Below, one piece after another: positions 47,235-57,570 of a DNA stretch of 64,000 nt (the stretch's first letter is position 1; every line of letters starts with the position of its first letter). Location: the NCBI GenBank assembly GCA_026686845.1, contig JAIVEN010000007.1:37321001-37385000 (forward strand), in the 5' to 3' direction. The translations under genes were made by a program, and so were the position numbers. The DNA is from Adenanthera pavonina. Its lineage: Eukaryota > Streptophyta > Magnoliopsida > Fabales > Fabaceae. The notes under the pieces are model-generated. The model searched no databases. It was not told the origin of the DNA and saw only the letters and a program-made list of their open reading frames with translations.

Positions 47235-49182
47235 ATGAGTTCAAGCCGAGGATCTGAGACGTCAGCTGGGTCGTCCCCTCATCGAATCTTAGTTGAGAGG
47301 GAAGTTGTGGGTATCGGAGAAGATCCTTCGCCATCAAACTCTTCCTTTCCCAGCGCAGAACTGAATTTTCATCTGGCCGACTTCCCGACTGAAAGGGAAG
47401 CTTCATCTTCGGCTACTACCGTGCAAGTAACTGCACCCAACCCGCGAAAAATCAGTTCAAGGGTTCGAAAAGATCCAGTTCCCGACATTCAACTTCCGGG
47501 ATATTATTGGGTTAAAGGAGAAGTTGGATCTTATCACTCAAGATTTCGGACTGCTGAGTCTATCATGGAAATGAGGAAATCCATCTCTCTGTCTAGCATA
47601 CAAACAGAGGAGGCCGTGATTGCTGAGCCGTGTACAGAAGATGAGCACGTTTTTATGTCAGCACAGCGAGGGCAAATACATTTTACCTATATGTATAAAA
47701 CATTATTTGAGTCACTGGGAGTTGGCCTTCCTTTTTCGGAGTTTGAGTGCGCTGTTTTAAGGGCGTTGAACGTTGCTCCGACTCAGCTTCATCCCAACAG
47801 CTGGGCGTTTTTAAAGGCTTTCGAAGTCCTGTGCAGAAAATTGAACATGACGCCGACTGCTCCAAAATTTCTCTACTTCTACCAGATCCGATTTGGAAAT
47901 AAGATCGGCTGGATTTCTCTTAGTGGCATGAATAAAAAGGGAATAATCGGTCCATATACCTCATCCTACAAAGACTTCAAAGGAAGTTTCTTTAAGGTGC
48001 GCCCAGCCGAGGGATACTCGGAAATGTTCTTTAATGAGGAGGGACGAGCCAGGTTTCCTCTATATTGGACTCGGACCCCGATCAAATTCCAGTCTTGGTG
48101 CTATGAGGATATGTCGGCATCCGAAAAGGCGGATGTCGACAAATTAAATAGATTACCTCGCCCTTTAAACTGCAAAATTTTACTTAGGCTCCCTTATTCC
48201 TCAACTCCTAATAAAGATTTTTCACGTGAGTGCTGAATTTCTTTTTTCTTCTACTGCCACTCTTGTCTGAGTTTTTAATATATATATTTTCTACTCTGCA
48301 GTGATGATGGGGAAATTCAACTGGCGATCGATAAAAAACATGGCCTCATCAGCAGGACCTTCAACCGAGAACCTGCAAACTCGCCCTGATAGAGAGGAGA
48401 GAGGACATGCCGAGACAATGACGACAACGGAAGTTGTTGAGATCACCTCCTCTCCACACAGCCCCCGACTTCCGACCACCGACGAGGAGCCTGTTTCTTC
48501 AATTCGCTCACCTCTCCTGCCGTCTCCCATTAGACGCTCTCCTTCGAGCACTGACCCGAACATTGCTAGGTTTTTTGGGAGCGGCATCCAGGAAGTAGGG
48601 GACAAGGAAGCTTTGCAACGATTGGGTCCCAAGGCTGTTTTGGACTCCATGTCGGCTATGTGCCTGCGTGCCGCGACCATGGCCTCGCTCTGTCGGGAGG
48701 AGTTTGAGGAGAGTGACCGTCGCCTAAAAGCTGCGAAGGCCGAGCTTCTGGAAGCAACCAATGCAAAAGACAAGGCTTCTTCAGAACTCGCCGAGGCTTC
48801 AAAGTCTCAAGCAGCTCTCCTTCTGCAAGTGGAGGAGCTGAAAGGATCCTTTGCTAATGCCGAGTTGAAAGTGCAAGCAGTCGAGAAGGAACGGGATGCC
48901 CTGACAGCTGAGGTTGCTTGGGCAAGGAGCGCTGAACCCGAGTCCTCGGCCCTCGCTGCTAATTTGCAAAAGGACTTGGAACAAGCGAGGGAGAAACAGT
49001 CTGAGCTCGAGGCTGATGTTAAGGAAGCCGTGCAACAAATAATGAAAGAGCATATAGAAGGCTTCCATAAAGCACTTCGTCAGGTGCACCTCTTTCTTTC
49101 GAAGATTGAGCTTTCGGCTTTCGATGTACATAAAGACGTCAAAGATGGTGTGCTTGTTGACGAGGAGGAATTGGAGAACTGA
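47235..49182 (+). CDS. Antisense accessory ORF of the Tat element (Transposase_28-like), one intron
   Basis: Exon 1 is 47235-48225 and exon 2 is 48302-49182, joined across a 76-nt intron with GTGAGT donor and TCTGCAG acceptor; phase is kept and the spliced product would be 623 residues. The N-terminal half carries the conserved region found in plant proteins labelled putative gypsy-type transposon (Pfam Transposase_28), with motifs such as LPGYYWVKGEVGSYHSRF, GVGLPFSEFECAVLRAL and FKGSFFKVRP. The C-terminal part, after a Ser/Pro-rich linker, is a long Ala/Glu/Lys-rich coiled coil (about residues 475-580). It reads opposite to gag-pol. Tat elements are known for extra antisense ORFs between pol and the 3' LTR; their role is unknown. 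The reading frame is intact in both exons. The family name is from memory of the motif pattern. Confidence 0.8.
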
Positions 49183-49275
49183 AAAGCAAACGGCCCACCT
49201 CCTTGATTGTCTATTTTTGATGTTTATCCAGAATTGTTTCTAATTAATGATAATCCGTCTCTTTTCTTCTTGGTT

Positions 49276-49745
49276 CGATCTCGACTAAAATTTAATTCAG
49301 TCTCTTGGTTTGTACTTGACCGAATTTTAATTGAAAACCTCAGTTCATACTTGACCAAATTTCAATTGAAGACCTCGGTTCAGACTTGACCGAATTTTAA
49401 TTGAGGATCTCGGTTCACACTTGACCGGATTTTAATTGGATATCTCGGTTCATACTTGACCGGATTTTAATTGAAGACCTCGGTTCACACTTGACCGAAT
49501 TTCAATTGAAGACTTCGGTTCAGACTTGACCGAATTTTAATTGAGGATCTCGGTTCATACTTGACCGGATTTTAATTGAGGATCTCGGTTCACACTTGAC
49601 CGGATTTTAATTGGATATCTCGGTTCATACTTGACCGGATTTTAATTGAAGACCTCGGTTCACACTTGACCGAATTTCAATTGAAGACCTCGGTTCAGAC
49701 TTGACCGGATTTTAATTGAAGACCTCGGTTCGCACTTGACCGAGA
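49276..49745. repeat. Tandem repeat of 35-bp units in the Tat 3' region
   Basis: About thirteen units of 35 bp run from about 49314, each starting ACTTGACCGAATTTTAATTG and ending CTCGGTTCAC or CTCGGTTCAT. A degenerate extra unit lies at 49276-49313 and the last unit is partial. Variants recur in order, giving a higher-order period of four to five units (140-175 bp). It lies between the antisense gene and the end of pol, about 160 bp beyond the pol stop. Confidence 0.92.
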
Positions 49746-49902
49746 CTTAAAATGAATGAAATCATGACAAAGAATTTCCTTTATTAAAGTAGGTAGGCGT
49801 GCCTCGTTAAAACCTTCTCGGCCAAAACCCTTTTTTGTATATCCTTTGGGACAAAAGACCAAGTTAGGAAAAAGAGTACACTGCCTTCTTTGTATACATC
49901 AA

Positions 49903-52900
49903 CTAACTGAAATAAATTTTGAGGTGAGAAGCATTCCATATCCTAGGGATTGCTTCCCCTGACAACTTTTCTAATCTATATGCTCCATTGCCCAACGCTT
50001 CAGTAACTCGGTAAGGCCCTTCCCAGTTCGCAGCTAGCTTTCCCTCACCGATGTTCTTCCTAGCTTCACTCTGCTTTCTCCAAACAAGATCTCCACGATC
50101 AAAACTCCTTGGTTTAAGTCGAGAATTATAACGCCAAGCCGCTCTTTGCTTACAAGCCTGTTCTTGTATACGTGCATTTTCCCGGATCTCCTCGGATAGA
50201 TCTAGTTCGACTTCCATATTTTCTTGGTTCGTATGTTGATCAAGAAGTGTTCGCCTAAAGGACGGCTCTCCCACTTCCACCGGGATCATTGCATAAGCTC
50301 CAAAGGTCAGCCTAAAAGGAGTTTCCTTGGTGCTTGACTGAGGCGTGCAATGATAAGCCCAAAGAATGCTCGGTAATTCTTCGGCCCAGGCCCCCTTTGC
50401 TCTTCCTAATCTCTTCTTGAGTTCCCCAAGAATAACCTTGTTCGCTGCTTCTGCCTGTCCATTTGTTTGAGGATGCTCGACCGAAGACACTCGATGCTTA
50501 ATACCAAGCTGATCATAGAATTGCTTCAGGTTTCCATCAACAAACTGCCTCCCATTATCAGTAACCACCGAGTGAGGAATCCCATACCGACAAACAATAT
50601 TCCTCCATACAAATTTCTGTACTTGTTGTGCCGTGATCTTAGCTAATGATTCCGCCTCAATCCATTTAGTGAAATAGTCTATGCCAACTATTAAGAACTT
50701 GACCTGCCCTTTTCCAATCGGAAAAGGTCCAAGAATATCCATTCCCCAGACCATAAATGGCCACGGAGACGTCAGTGTGTGCAATTCTTCCGGCGGTGCA
50801 TGGCGTAGACTGCCAAACTTTTGGCACTCAGTACACTTCTTACTATACTCGGTGCAATCATCTCGGATAGTGGGCCAATAATAGCCAGCCCGAATTACTC
50901 TTACTGCCATAGATCTTCCACCGGTATGCATCCCACACACTCCTTCATGGATTTCGCTCATAACATATTTCGCCTGTTCAGGAGTGAGGCACTTTAATAA
51001 GGGGGTTGAGAATCCTCGCCTGTACAAGTCCTTTCCCATTATTATGTAATGGGAGGACTTCAGCTTCAATCTCCTTGCTTCGTTCTGGTCGTTGGGCAAA
51101 GTCCCTTCGGCCAGATACTTCCAAATAGGGGTCATCCAGTTCTGGTCCGGGCTACTTCCGACCATAACCTCCTCAAGATCAACACTAGGCTGATATATGG
51201 TCTCCCTGATGATCGTCTCGTGCTGCCCAAACCTTTTAACATTAGCCAATCTGGACAACAAATCAGCTCGAGAATTTTCTTCTCTTGGAATATGCTCAAT
51301 CGCGAATTCATCAAAGCATTCAACCAAGTGTTTCACCTTGTTCAAGTATTTTATCAATTGTGGGTCTTTGGCTTGGTAAGCTCCCGAGACTTGTTCAGAA
51401 ACCAGCTGTGAATCACTCCGACATTTTACCTGGCTCGCTCCCACCTCTCTGGCCAGATTTAACCCCGCGATTAGAGCTTCATACTCGGCCTGGTTATTAG
51501 TTACCGGGAAGTCGATCTTAAGAGACTGCTCCAAAGTTATCCCTCTGGGGCCTTCCAAAATGATTCCCGCTCCACTCCCCTTGGTATTGGATGAGCCATC
51601 CACATAAAGTATCCATTGATCCCCATCTTTGTAATTTTCGGGTGGGGTCAGTTCGGCAACAAAATCAGATAGACATTGCGCCTTAATTGGCCCTCTTGAC
51701 TCATATCTGATACCGAACTCTGACAACTCGACTGACCACGAGATCATTCGGCCTGCCAACTCAGGTTTCCTCAAGACCTGCTTTACGGGATGATCAGTTT
51801 TTACAACAACCTCATGACTTTGGAAATAAGGTCGCAATCTTCTCGCCGAGATGACCAGAGCCAGAGCTAACTTTTCAATAGTCTGATATCTTGATTCCGC
51901 GTTGTGCAATACTCGGCTGATAAAATATACTGGTATTTGTTGCTTGCCTATTTCCTGCATCATCACTGAGCTAATTGCATGTTCGGTCACCGACATATAC
52001 AGCAGTAACTCTTTATTAGGAACCGGCCGATTAAGAATCGGAGGTGCCGAAAAGAAGCCTTTGAAATTCTGAAATGCTTGCTCACATTCCTCATTCCACT
52101 CATACTGCTTAGCCTTCTTGAGTAACCTAAAGAACGGCCTAGCTTTCTCTGCTAACCTCGGTATGAAGCGAGATAGTGATGCTAATCGCCCCGTCAATTT
52201 CTGTACTTCTTTTATATTTTGGGGACTTCTCATGTCAATAATAGCTCGGCATTTATCTGGATTAGCTTCAATACCTCGATGTGTTAGCATGAATCCTAAA
52301 AATTTCCCCCCGTTGACTCCGAATACGCACTTCTCAGGATTTAACCGCATGTTGTACTTTCGTATTCTTCCGAACACCTCGCCAAGGTCGGCAGCATGCT
52401 TGGAGGGATCTTCAGACTTTACTACCATGTCGTCAACATATACTTCCAGGTTCCTCCCGATCTGTTCCTGAAATATTTTATCCATCAACCACTGGTAAGT
52501 AGCCCCAGCATTCTTCAGTCCGAACGGCATCACCTGATAGCAATAGTTAGCATTCTCAGTCATGAACGCGGTTTTCTCCTCGTCAGGGGGGTACATCCTG
52601 ATCTGATTATACCCGGAGTAAGCATCCAGAAAGCTGAGTAAGCCACAGCCCGACGCTCCGTCTACAAGCCGATCTATGCTGGGGAGGGGATATGTATCTT
52701 TCGGGCATGACTTATTTAGGTCGGTGTAGTCTGTGCACATTCTCCACCTTCCATTAGCCTTTTTAACGAGCACCACATTGGCCAACCATGTGGTATATTC
52801 AATTTCTCGGATGAACCCAGCATCAATCAGCTTTACCGTTTCTTCCCTCATTGCCTTCCGCCTTTCCTCACCTACCCGCCTCTTCCTTTGCGCTATCGGC

Positions 52901-53091
52901 TTAGCTTCAGGGTATATCGCCAGTTTGTGGCATAGGAAATTTGGATCAATTCCCGGCATATCTGAAGAAGTCCATGCGAACAGATCAGCATTGTCCTTCA
53001 ACATCCTTGTTATCTGCTCCTTTGTTTCTCCTCGGAGTTCACTTCCAAGACTAGTGCACCGATCTTCACCGGCGAGCTGAAATTTCTGCAA
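49903..53091 (-). CDS. Tat element pol: reverse transcriptase, RNase H, second RNase H, integrase
   Basis: The open frame is 1062 codons. Reverse transcriptase occupies about residues 100-270, with FLDAYSGY at 154 and the catalytic YVDD at 218. The usual RNase H follows (to about 480). A second, archaeal-type RNase H spans about 490-620, with D498, E536/E538, D560 and D610 as likely catalytic acids; this domain is a Tat-lineage hallmark. Integrase has an HHCC zinc site (H715, H722, C753, C756) and a catalytic triad D785, D845, E881, then a C-terminal GPY-like segment (WEGPYRV). The frame is continuous with gag-protease upstream except for a TAG at 53119-53121 and a TGA at 53350-53352. Start at 53091 is nominal, since pol is made as part of a polyprotein. 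Confidence 0.92.
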   Translation of the reverse strand: MQKFQLAGEDRCTSLGSELRGETKEQITRMLKDNADLFAWTSSDMPGIDPNFLCHKLAIYPEAKPIAQRKRRVGEERRKAMREETVKLIDAGFIREIEYTTWLANVVLVKKANGRWRMCTDYTDLNKSCPKDTYPLPSIDRLVDGASGCGLLSFLDAYSGYNQIRMYPPDEEKTAFMTENANYCYQVMPFGLKNAGATYQWLMDKIFQEQIGRNLEVYVDDMVVKSEDPSKHAADLGEVFGRIRKYNMRLNPEKCVFGVNGGKFLGFMLTHRGIEANPDKCRAIIDMRSPQNIKEVQKLTGRLASLSRFIPRLAEKARPFFRLLKKAKQYEWNEECEQAFQNFKGFFSAPPILNRPVPNKELLLYMSVTEHAISSVMMQEIGKQQIPVYFISRVLHNAESRYQTIEKLALALVISARRLRPYFQSHEVVVKTDHPVKQVLRKPELAGRMISWSVELSEFGIRYESRGPIKAQCLSDFVAELTPPENYKDGDQWILYVDGSSNTKGSGAGIILEGPRGITLEQSLKIDFPVTNNQAEYEALIAGLNLAREVGASQVKCRSDSQLVSEQVSGAYQAKDPQLIKYLNKVKHLVECFDEFAIEHIPREENSRADLLSRLANVKRFGQHETIIRETIYQPSVDLEEVMVGSSPDQNWMTPIWKYLAEGTLPNDQNEARRLKLKSSHYIIMGKDLYRRGFSTPLLKCLTPEQAKYVMSEIHEGVCGMHTGGRSMAVRVIRAGYYWPTIRDDCTEYSKKCTECQKFGSLRHAPPEELHTLTSPWPFMVWGMDILGPFPIGKGQVKFLIVGIDYFTKWIEAESLAKITAQQVQKFVWRNIVCRYGIPHSVVTDNGRQFVDGNLKQFYDQLGIKHRVSSVEHPQTNGQAEAANKVILGELKKRLGRAKGAWAEELPSILWAYHCTPQSSTKETPFRLTFGAYAMIPVEVGEPSFRRTLLDQHTNQENMEVELDLSEEIRENARIQEQACKQRAAWRYNSRLKPRSFDRGDLVWRKQSEARKNIGEGKLAANWEGPYRVTEALGNGAYRLEKLSGEAIPRIWNASHLKIYFS

Positions 53092-53118
53092 TTCTTCAAT
53101 GGGTTTTGGCCTTTGGTC

Positions 53119-53349
53119 CTATTCATCAAGTCGGGGATCAAGCTCCACCAAATTTACTGATGTGGTATCTTTCTTTGTCTGTGTACCACTACCGACTACC
53201 CCTCTCCTGGTGACTTTTAGACTATCCACATAGCATTGTCTTGCCACCTTCTGATCAGCCTTCATTGTAATTATATCTCCCGTAACCGAGGGAAACTTCA
53301 TCATGAGGTGTGGAGTGGAGACCACGGCGCCGAGCTCGTTTAACGCCGG
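53119..53349 (-). pseudogene. Protease-RT linker between two in-frame stops
   Basis: This 77-codon stretch is in the same frame as gag-protease and pol and is bounded upstream by TGA (53350-53352); its own last codon is the TAG at 53119-53121. It encodes the end of the protease region and the linker to reverse transcriptase (STPHLMMKFPS...). Both stops look like single-base substitutions with no frameshift. Confidence 0.75.
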
Positions 53350-55104
53350 TCAACCTATCAAGATATTATAAAAAGTTATTGCATCAATAATAAGGTACCT
53401 GATCATGATGGTCCTTGACCCGAGGTCTTCCCTGAAAGTGGTCAACAACTCCACATATCCTCGGGTATAAACCTGTTCTCCTGCGAAGCCAACCAGCTGA
53501 TCGTGATAAGGCTTGATCATCTCGTCGGGTATCCCGAGCTTCTGGAAAGTGGTATAATACAAGATATCCGCCGAGCTCCCTTGATCTATTAACGTCTTTC
53601 TGACAACGTAATTCGCCACTTCTACCGAAACCACCACAGGGTCATCCTGATTAGGATCGACTCCTTCGAAGTCCTCATCCGAGAAGGTGATGGGACGAGA
53701 ACTTCGAGGCGCTCGGTGTGTTGTCGCATTTACTGTCCGAATGGCCCTCAGGTGCCTTCTCCAAGCTGAACTGGTCGCTCCTCCCCCAGCAAACCCACCT
53801 GCTATAGTATTGATTATCCCTTTTACTCTGTTTTCCTCCCTGTTCTGAGTGTCGTCGGGTTGTCTTCTGTCCTCATTTTGCCGTCGAGGCCTTTCTTGAT
53901 CTCGGGGCTGACCTCTACCACGTCCTCGTCCATTATAAGGTTGATTATTACCACGATTTCTTTGTACAAAGTTGCCGAGATGCCCGGCCTGAATTAATTC
54001 CTCAATCTTATCCCGTAGCGTCCAGCACTCCTCCGTGGTGTGCCCATAGTTACGATTGTACCTGCAATGCTTTGATTGATCTGCCGTTTCTGGGGTATGT
54101 CCGGGAGGTGGGAGCCGTATCAACTCAGTATTGCACGCTTCTTCCAGAATTCGAGCTCGGTGAGCGTTTAACGGAGTATAAAGGTCATACTTCGGCCCTC
54201 GACTAGTTCCTTCTCTTTTAAACTTTCCCTTTTCTAACATCGGCCTTATACTTCCTCGGTTATTTGACTCCGTCCGCCTATCCAGATCTGTCCTGACTTT
54301 ATTTCTGAACTTGGACACTTCCTCCATTTGTATGTATCCGGCTGCACGATTTCTAAGTTCATCCATGTTGACCGGTGGTTTCCGACATAAATGATCAGCG
54401 AATGGTCCCGGCTTGAGGGCCATCAGCATCGTGTGCATTGCCACTTCAGGGTTTAGATCTCGTATTTTTACCGAGACTGATGAGAAACGCTCCATGAAAC
54501 TTCTTAAGGACTCATCCTTCTCTTGGCGTAAGTTCACTAATGCAGCCGAGGTGAGCTGGTGGGGTCGGCTGGTAGCATACTGCGCGCTAAATTTTTTTAT
54601 CAAAGTTTCAAAGCAATCAATAGATCGCGGTGGGAGCCGAGTGTACCAACTCAAGGCTGCTCCTTTCAAAGACATAGGGAAGACCCTACACAAAACTGCA
54701 TCCTCATTCGTGAACAGATTTACCTGCGTGACATACGCATCCACATGCTCATCAGGATCAGTAGTACCATCATACCTTTCCAAGTTTAAGCCCTTCCATC
54801 CTTTTGGCAATGGCGTCTCCATGATGCCATCAACGAACGGATGCCTCCGGATGGCCTGCTTATCCCCTCGCCAATTTTCAATGTTCGTCTCTGAATGATA
54901 TGTTTCCTCACGTCGACTTGCCTCCGGATGCGACCGCTGAGCATCCCTGTTGGTATTTCCCCGTTCCCCTCCTCGAGGAGGAGAAGTATCTTCATGATAG
55001 CGTTCTCTCTCCAATTGCCTATTCCTCTCACGCATCTCCTCATTCTCCTTTCTTAATGCTTCCATCTCTTCACGCATTGCCCGAATGACAGGATGGTCCT
55101 CCAA
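53350..55104 (-). CDS. Tat element gag and aspartic protease
   Basis: The 584-codon frame starts with a charged coiled-coil-like N-terminus, followed by a retrotransposon gag domain at about residues 100-270 (ERYDGTTDPDEHVDAYVTQ, GAALSWYTRLPP). Near residue 365 a zinc-knuckle-like motif reads CRYNRNYGHTTEEC; the expected His/Cys after the first Cys is Asn, so it may not bind zinc well. The aspartic protease begins about residue 500 with LIDQGSSADIL, in which DQG stands where DTG/DSG is more usual. The frame ends in TGA at 53350-53352 inside the protease region. The start at 55104 lies about 110 bp downstream of the 5' LTR. Confidence 0.88.
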   Translation of the reverse strand: MEDHPVIRAMREEMEALRKENEEMRERNRQLERERYHEDTSPPRGGERGNTNRDAQRSHPEASRREETYHSETNIENWRGDKQAIRRHPFVDGIMETPLPKGWKGLNLERYDGTTDPDEHVDAYVTQVNLFTNEDAVLCRVFPMSLKGAALSWYTRLPPRSIDCFETLIKKFSAQYATSRPHQLTSAALVNLRQEKDESLRSFMERFSSVSVKIRDLNPEVAMHTMLMALKPGPFADHLCRKPPVNMDELRNRAAGYIQMEEVSKFRNKVRTDLDRRTESNNRGSIRPMLEKGKFKREGTSRGPKYDLYTPLNAHRARILEEACNTELIRLPPPGHTPETADQSKHCRYNRNYGHTTEECWTLRDKIEELIQAGHLGNFVQRNRGNNQPYNGRGRGRGQPRDQERPRRQNEDRRQPDDTQNREENRVKGIINTIAGGFAGGGATSSAWRRHLRAIRTVNATTHRAPRSSRPITFSDEDFEGVDPNQDDPVVVSVEVANYVVRKTLIDQGSSADILYYTTFQKLGIPDEMIKPYHDQLVGFAGEQVYTRGYVELLTTFREDLGSRTIMIRYLIIDAITFYNILIG

Positions 55105-55194
55105 AGAAGTCCTGTCTTAGTGGTGTTGTTCTCCTGCACCCGCACTGCTCCTGGTTCGCACCATGATTCTTGGTGGTGGGATAGTTTTCCTCGA

Positions 55195-55211
55195 CCCCAC
55201 GGTGGGCGCCA
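55195..55211 (-). other. tRNA primer-binding site of the Tat element
   Basis: Three bases inside the 5' LTR the + strand reads CCCCACGGTGGGCGCCA. As I recall it, this equals the 3' end of plant tRNA-Lys (CUU) including CCA, so first-strand synthesis would be primed by tRNA-Lys. The position, just inside the LTR, fits a primer-binding site. The tRNA identity is from memory. Confidence 0.75.
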
Positions 55212-55214
55212 AAA

Positions 55215-55723
55215 TGTTCTGTCAAAAAGCCGAGATAGACTATTCCTCTTTTTTTACAGTGTGCAGTGCTCTCTCTCTACTCTTCTTCTTGCCCCCTCTT
55301 TATTGACCTTCTCCTGACCGTTAAGGTGTAACCGTCTTCTCCCTCTCATCCCTTGTTTATCGGGATATTTCATAAATAATCATTATGGAATATCGCACTC
55401 TTTTTGCTTGATCCCTGATTTTTCGTCCTTCAGTTATGATTTCGTAATGGTTATTGCTCTCATTACCGTTACTCCTAGTCGAGTATTTTCAGAGCAACAC
55501 AATTTTTGCAGAGAAACCCAGTAGTTGATCCTATGGCCGAGATGTTATTTAATCGTACGCTCATTTGGCCGTACAATTACTCGGGCTTACCACTTGATAA
55601 CTGATGTAATACTCGGATTGTTGCGCTTAAGCTCGATGTATATGAGCCCGGAGAGTGGTACATTAAATGGATATTTATCTTCCCCGGACCTATAAGCTCG
55701 GCCTTCTCATCCCGGCCAGTACA
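55215..55723 (-). repeat. 5' LTR of the Tat element
   Basis: TG...CA-bounded (TGTTCTGTC...CCAGTACA), 509 bp, followed by ATATT. It differs from the other LTR by eight substitutions, mostly transitions, and no indels. Confidence 0.95.
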
Positions 55724-56051
55724 ATATTAATAAAATCATTAATGTGAAAAAATAGATATGTTAAATTGGTGATATTTCTTAAAAAAAAAAAAGAACAATA
55801 AGTGTCAGATAATATATATATAACCAAATGAAATAATATTGAAAATCTTATGATAGTTGAAATACTGCGCAGATGATGAATGTAAATATGATATATGAGT
55901 CTTAAAATATTGAATCCTTACGACCCAAAAAAATTCGAATTGAGTACTCCCTCTCTATATATATTCATACATTCATGCATTCCAATTAATTGAGACACAT
56001 ACAAAAGGATGCGATTATGTGGGGATCTACATCACATCTTTTGATCTTTAT

Positions 56052-56070
56052 GCTCTCTCTCTCTCTCTCT
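56052..56070. repeat. (CT)n microsatellite
   Basis: A perfect CT dinucleotide run of 19 bp upstream of BURP4. Confidence 0.9.
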
Positions 56071-57144
56071 ATTTATCTTTTCAAATATACTATATGTATT
56101 CACTTTTACGATTGTATGTAAATGATCTGAATTGAAGCAAGCAAATTGCAATCAATTTGGATTCTCTAATACCAAATAAGTAAATGTATATAGCACATTC
56201 AAAAAGAGATATTTTTTTTTAAAAAAAAGAGATGAATATATATATATATATGAGATGTAGACTTTACACACATTCTTTTGTATCACTCTTTCCAAATATA
56301 TAAGAATATAAGAACCAAAAAAAAATTCAGTTTGTACTTGCTCTAGGAAAGCACAGGGAGCCATATATAGTTGACACGGACGCTTATAAAGTTTGGTGAA
56401 TGAACTTTACACCTTCATGAACATTCAAAAGCTTTATTTATAAAATATTTCACTATCTACACCACCATTTCGCTGATAACATTTAAAGTTAGAGAAATTT
56501 TCAAAGGGAGCGTATTGCTGAAATTTGAAGATAAATTAGAAGCTCCCGCTTGGTTCGAGTTGAAGTTCTGATTGGAGTTAAAATTTCCATAGACAATGGA
56601 ATAAAGTGACGATACCACCTATTTGCATATATTTGGTTGGATCCTTAGTTCTTTACTTTAATTTGTAATTCCATTCCATCAGTAATATAGATTCTGAGTT
56701 TCAAGAGAATGATGATTTCATCAAAAGCACAATGAAATAGATGACCATTCCTTCAAAGAAGAGAGGAAAGAGATGTCAGAAACACTCATTCATTTAGCAC
56801 AAGAAAATGGATAGAGAATGAACAATTAATGATTGAATTGAGAGTTAGGAATTTTATTTTTTCTCAAGTAAGATTTCAACTTCCAATTTTATAGAAAAAA
56901 ATCATGATGAAACAGCTTCTTCCATTTGAAACATAATAATGCTTGAATCTAAAATAGTAATGCCGAATAACATAATAGTTATTATTACTTAAAAAGAAAA
57001 TAGATAGGGAGTTATTAGAAGAAAATTAAAATACCTTTTAAATCAGATTGATGCCAAGTAGTCTGTGCAAGTGCGCAACAACCATGTTCTGGGTTTATAT
57101 TATATTCTAAAAATGAAGATGAAAACTTCATCTCTCCCCGCAGT

Positions 57145-57164
57145 ATGTGTGTGTGTGTGTGTGT
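57145..57164. repeat. (GT)n microsatellite
   Basis: A GT dinucleotide run of about 20 bp, roughly 150 bp before the BURP4 TATA box. Confidence 0.9.
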
Positions 57165-57316
57165 CTGTATTTAAGGGCTTGATATTGGATCCGCCATGCA
57201 TGCACACCAATAACTGGACTTTATGCAATATTGAGGTGTCTAGCGTGCACTCCATAGTTATATTCTCATCAACACATGTCAGGTTATCCGATGAGCTGTG
57301 TGGAAACCTCGGCCAC

Positions 57317-57326
57317 TATATATATT
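57317..57326 (+). promoter_or_regulatory. TATA box of BURP4
   Basis: TATATATATT in the conserved context GGCCAC...AGCAACCTC, 75 bp before the start codon. It is identical in core to BURP1, so the promoter may still be active although the gene is broken. Confidence 0.65.
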
Positions 57327-57570
57327 AGCAACCTCATTGCAGGGAATCACACCTCACTCACATGCATTTCGTTCCCACAAAAGCCAACCTAGCTGCCTCA
57401 ATGGAGTTTCGCTCCCGACTCATTTCTGTTGTTTTTGCTGTAATTAAGCTCTTCTCCTTGATGCTAATTCAATCGAGTATTACTGATTCCTTTCTTGCCC
57501 ATGTTAACTACTTTGACTCCTTTCTTGCGCATTTTAATTATTTTTCTAGCGCTACCTTTCACCAGTGGTT

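Larger units (their letters stand above)
46255..55723 (-). mobile_element. Nearly complete Ty3/gypsy retrotransposon of the Tat lineage
   Basis: Two 509-bp LTRs (46255-46763 and 55215-55723) differ at 8 positions by my count (about 98.4% identical). A perfect 5-bp duplication, ATATT, flanks the element (46250-46254, 55724-55728). On the minus strand the order is 5' LTR, tRNA primer site (55195-55211), gag-protease-RT-RNase H-second RNase H-integrase in one frame, a tandem-repeat region, a spliced antisense gene (47235-49182, + strand), a polypurine tract and the 3' LTR. The second RNase H domain, the antisense gene and the 3' tandem repeats are together typical of the Tat clade. Two in-frame stops interrupt the polyprotein. 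It is inserted in the upstream part of the BURP4 unit. Confidence 0.95.
55724..57316. other. 5' flank of BURP4 unit, second part
   Basis: This AT-rich upstream sequence contains a (CT)n run at 56052-56070 and a (GT)n run at 57145-57164. Near the gene it becomes similar to the upstream regions of the other BURP copies. No coding sequence is recognised. Confidence 0.5.

Noticed and set aside
46955..47257. 100-residue frame just upstream of the Tat antisense gene
   Set aside because: Overlaps the start of the real ORF in another frame and is hydrophobic low-complexity sequence from a T-rich leader.
51049..53080. Several + strand open frames inside the Tat pol region
   Set aside because: They are shadows of the long minus-strand pol frame, in which the domain motifs are clear.
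49903..55104. Possible endogenous plant pararetrovirus
   Set aside because: The polyprotein carries a clear integrase (HHCC and DDE) and a second RNase H, has LTRs with a 5-bp duplication, and shows no movement-protein region. It is a Ty3/gypsy Tat retrotransposon.
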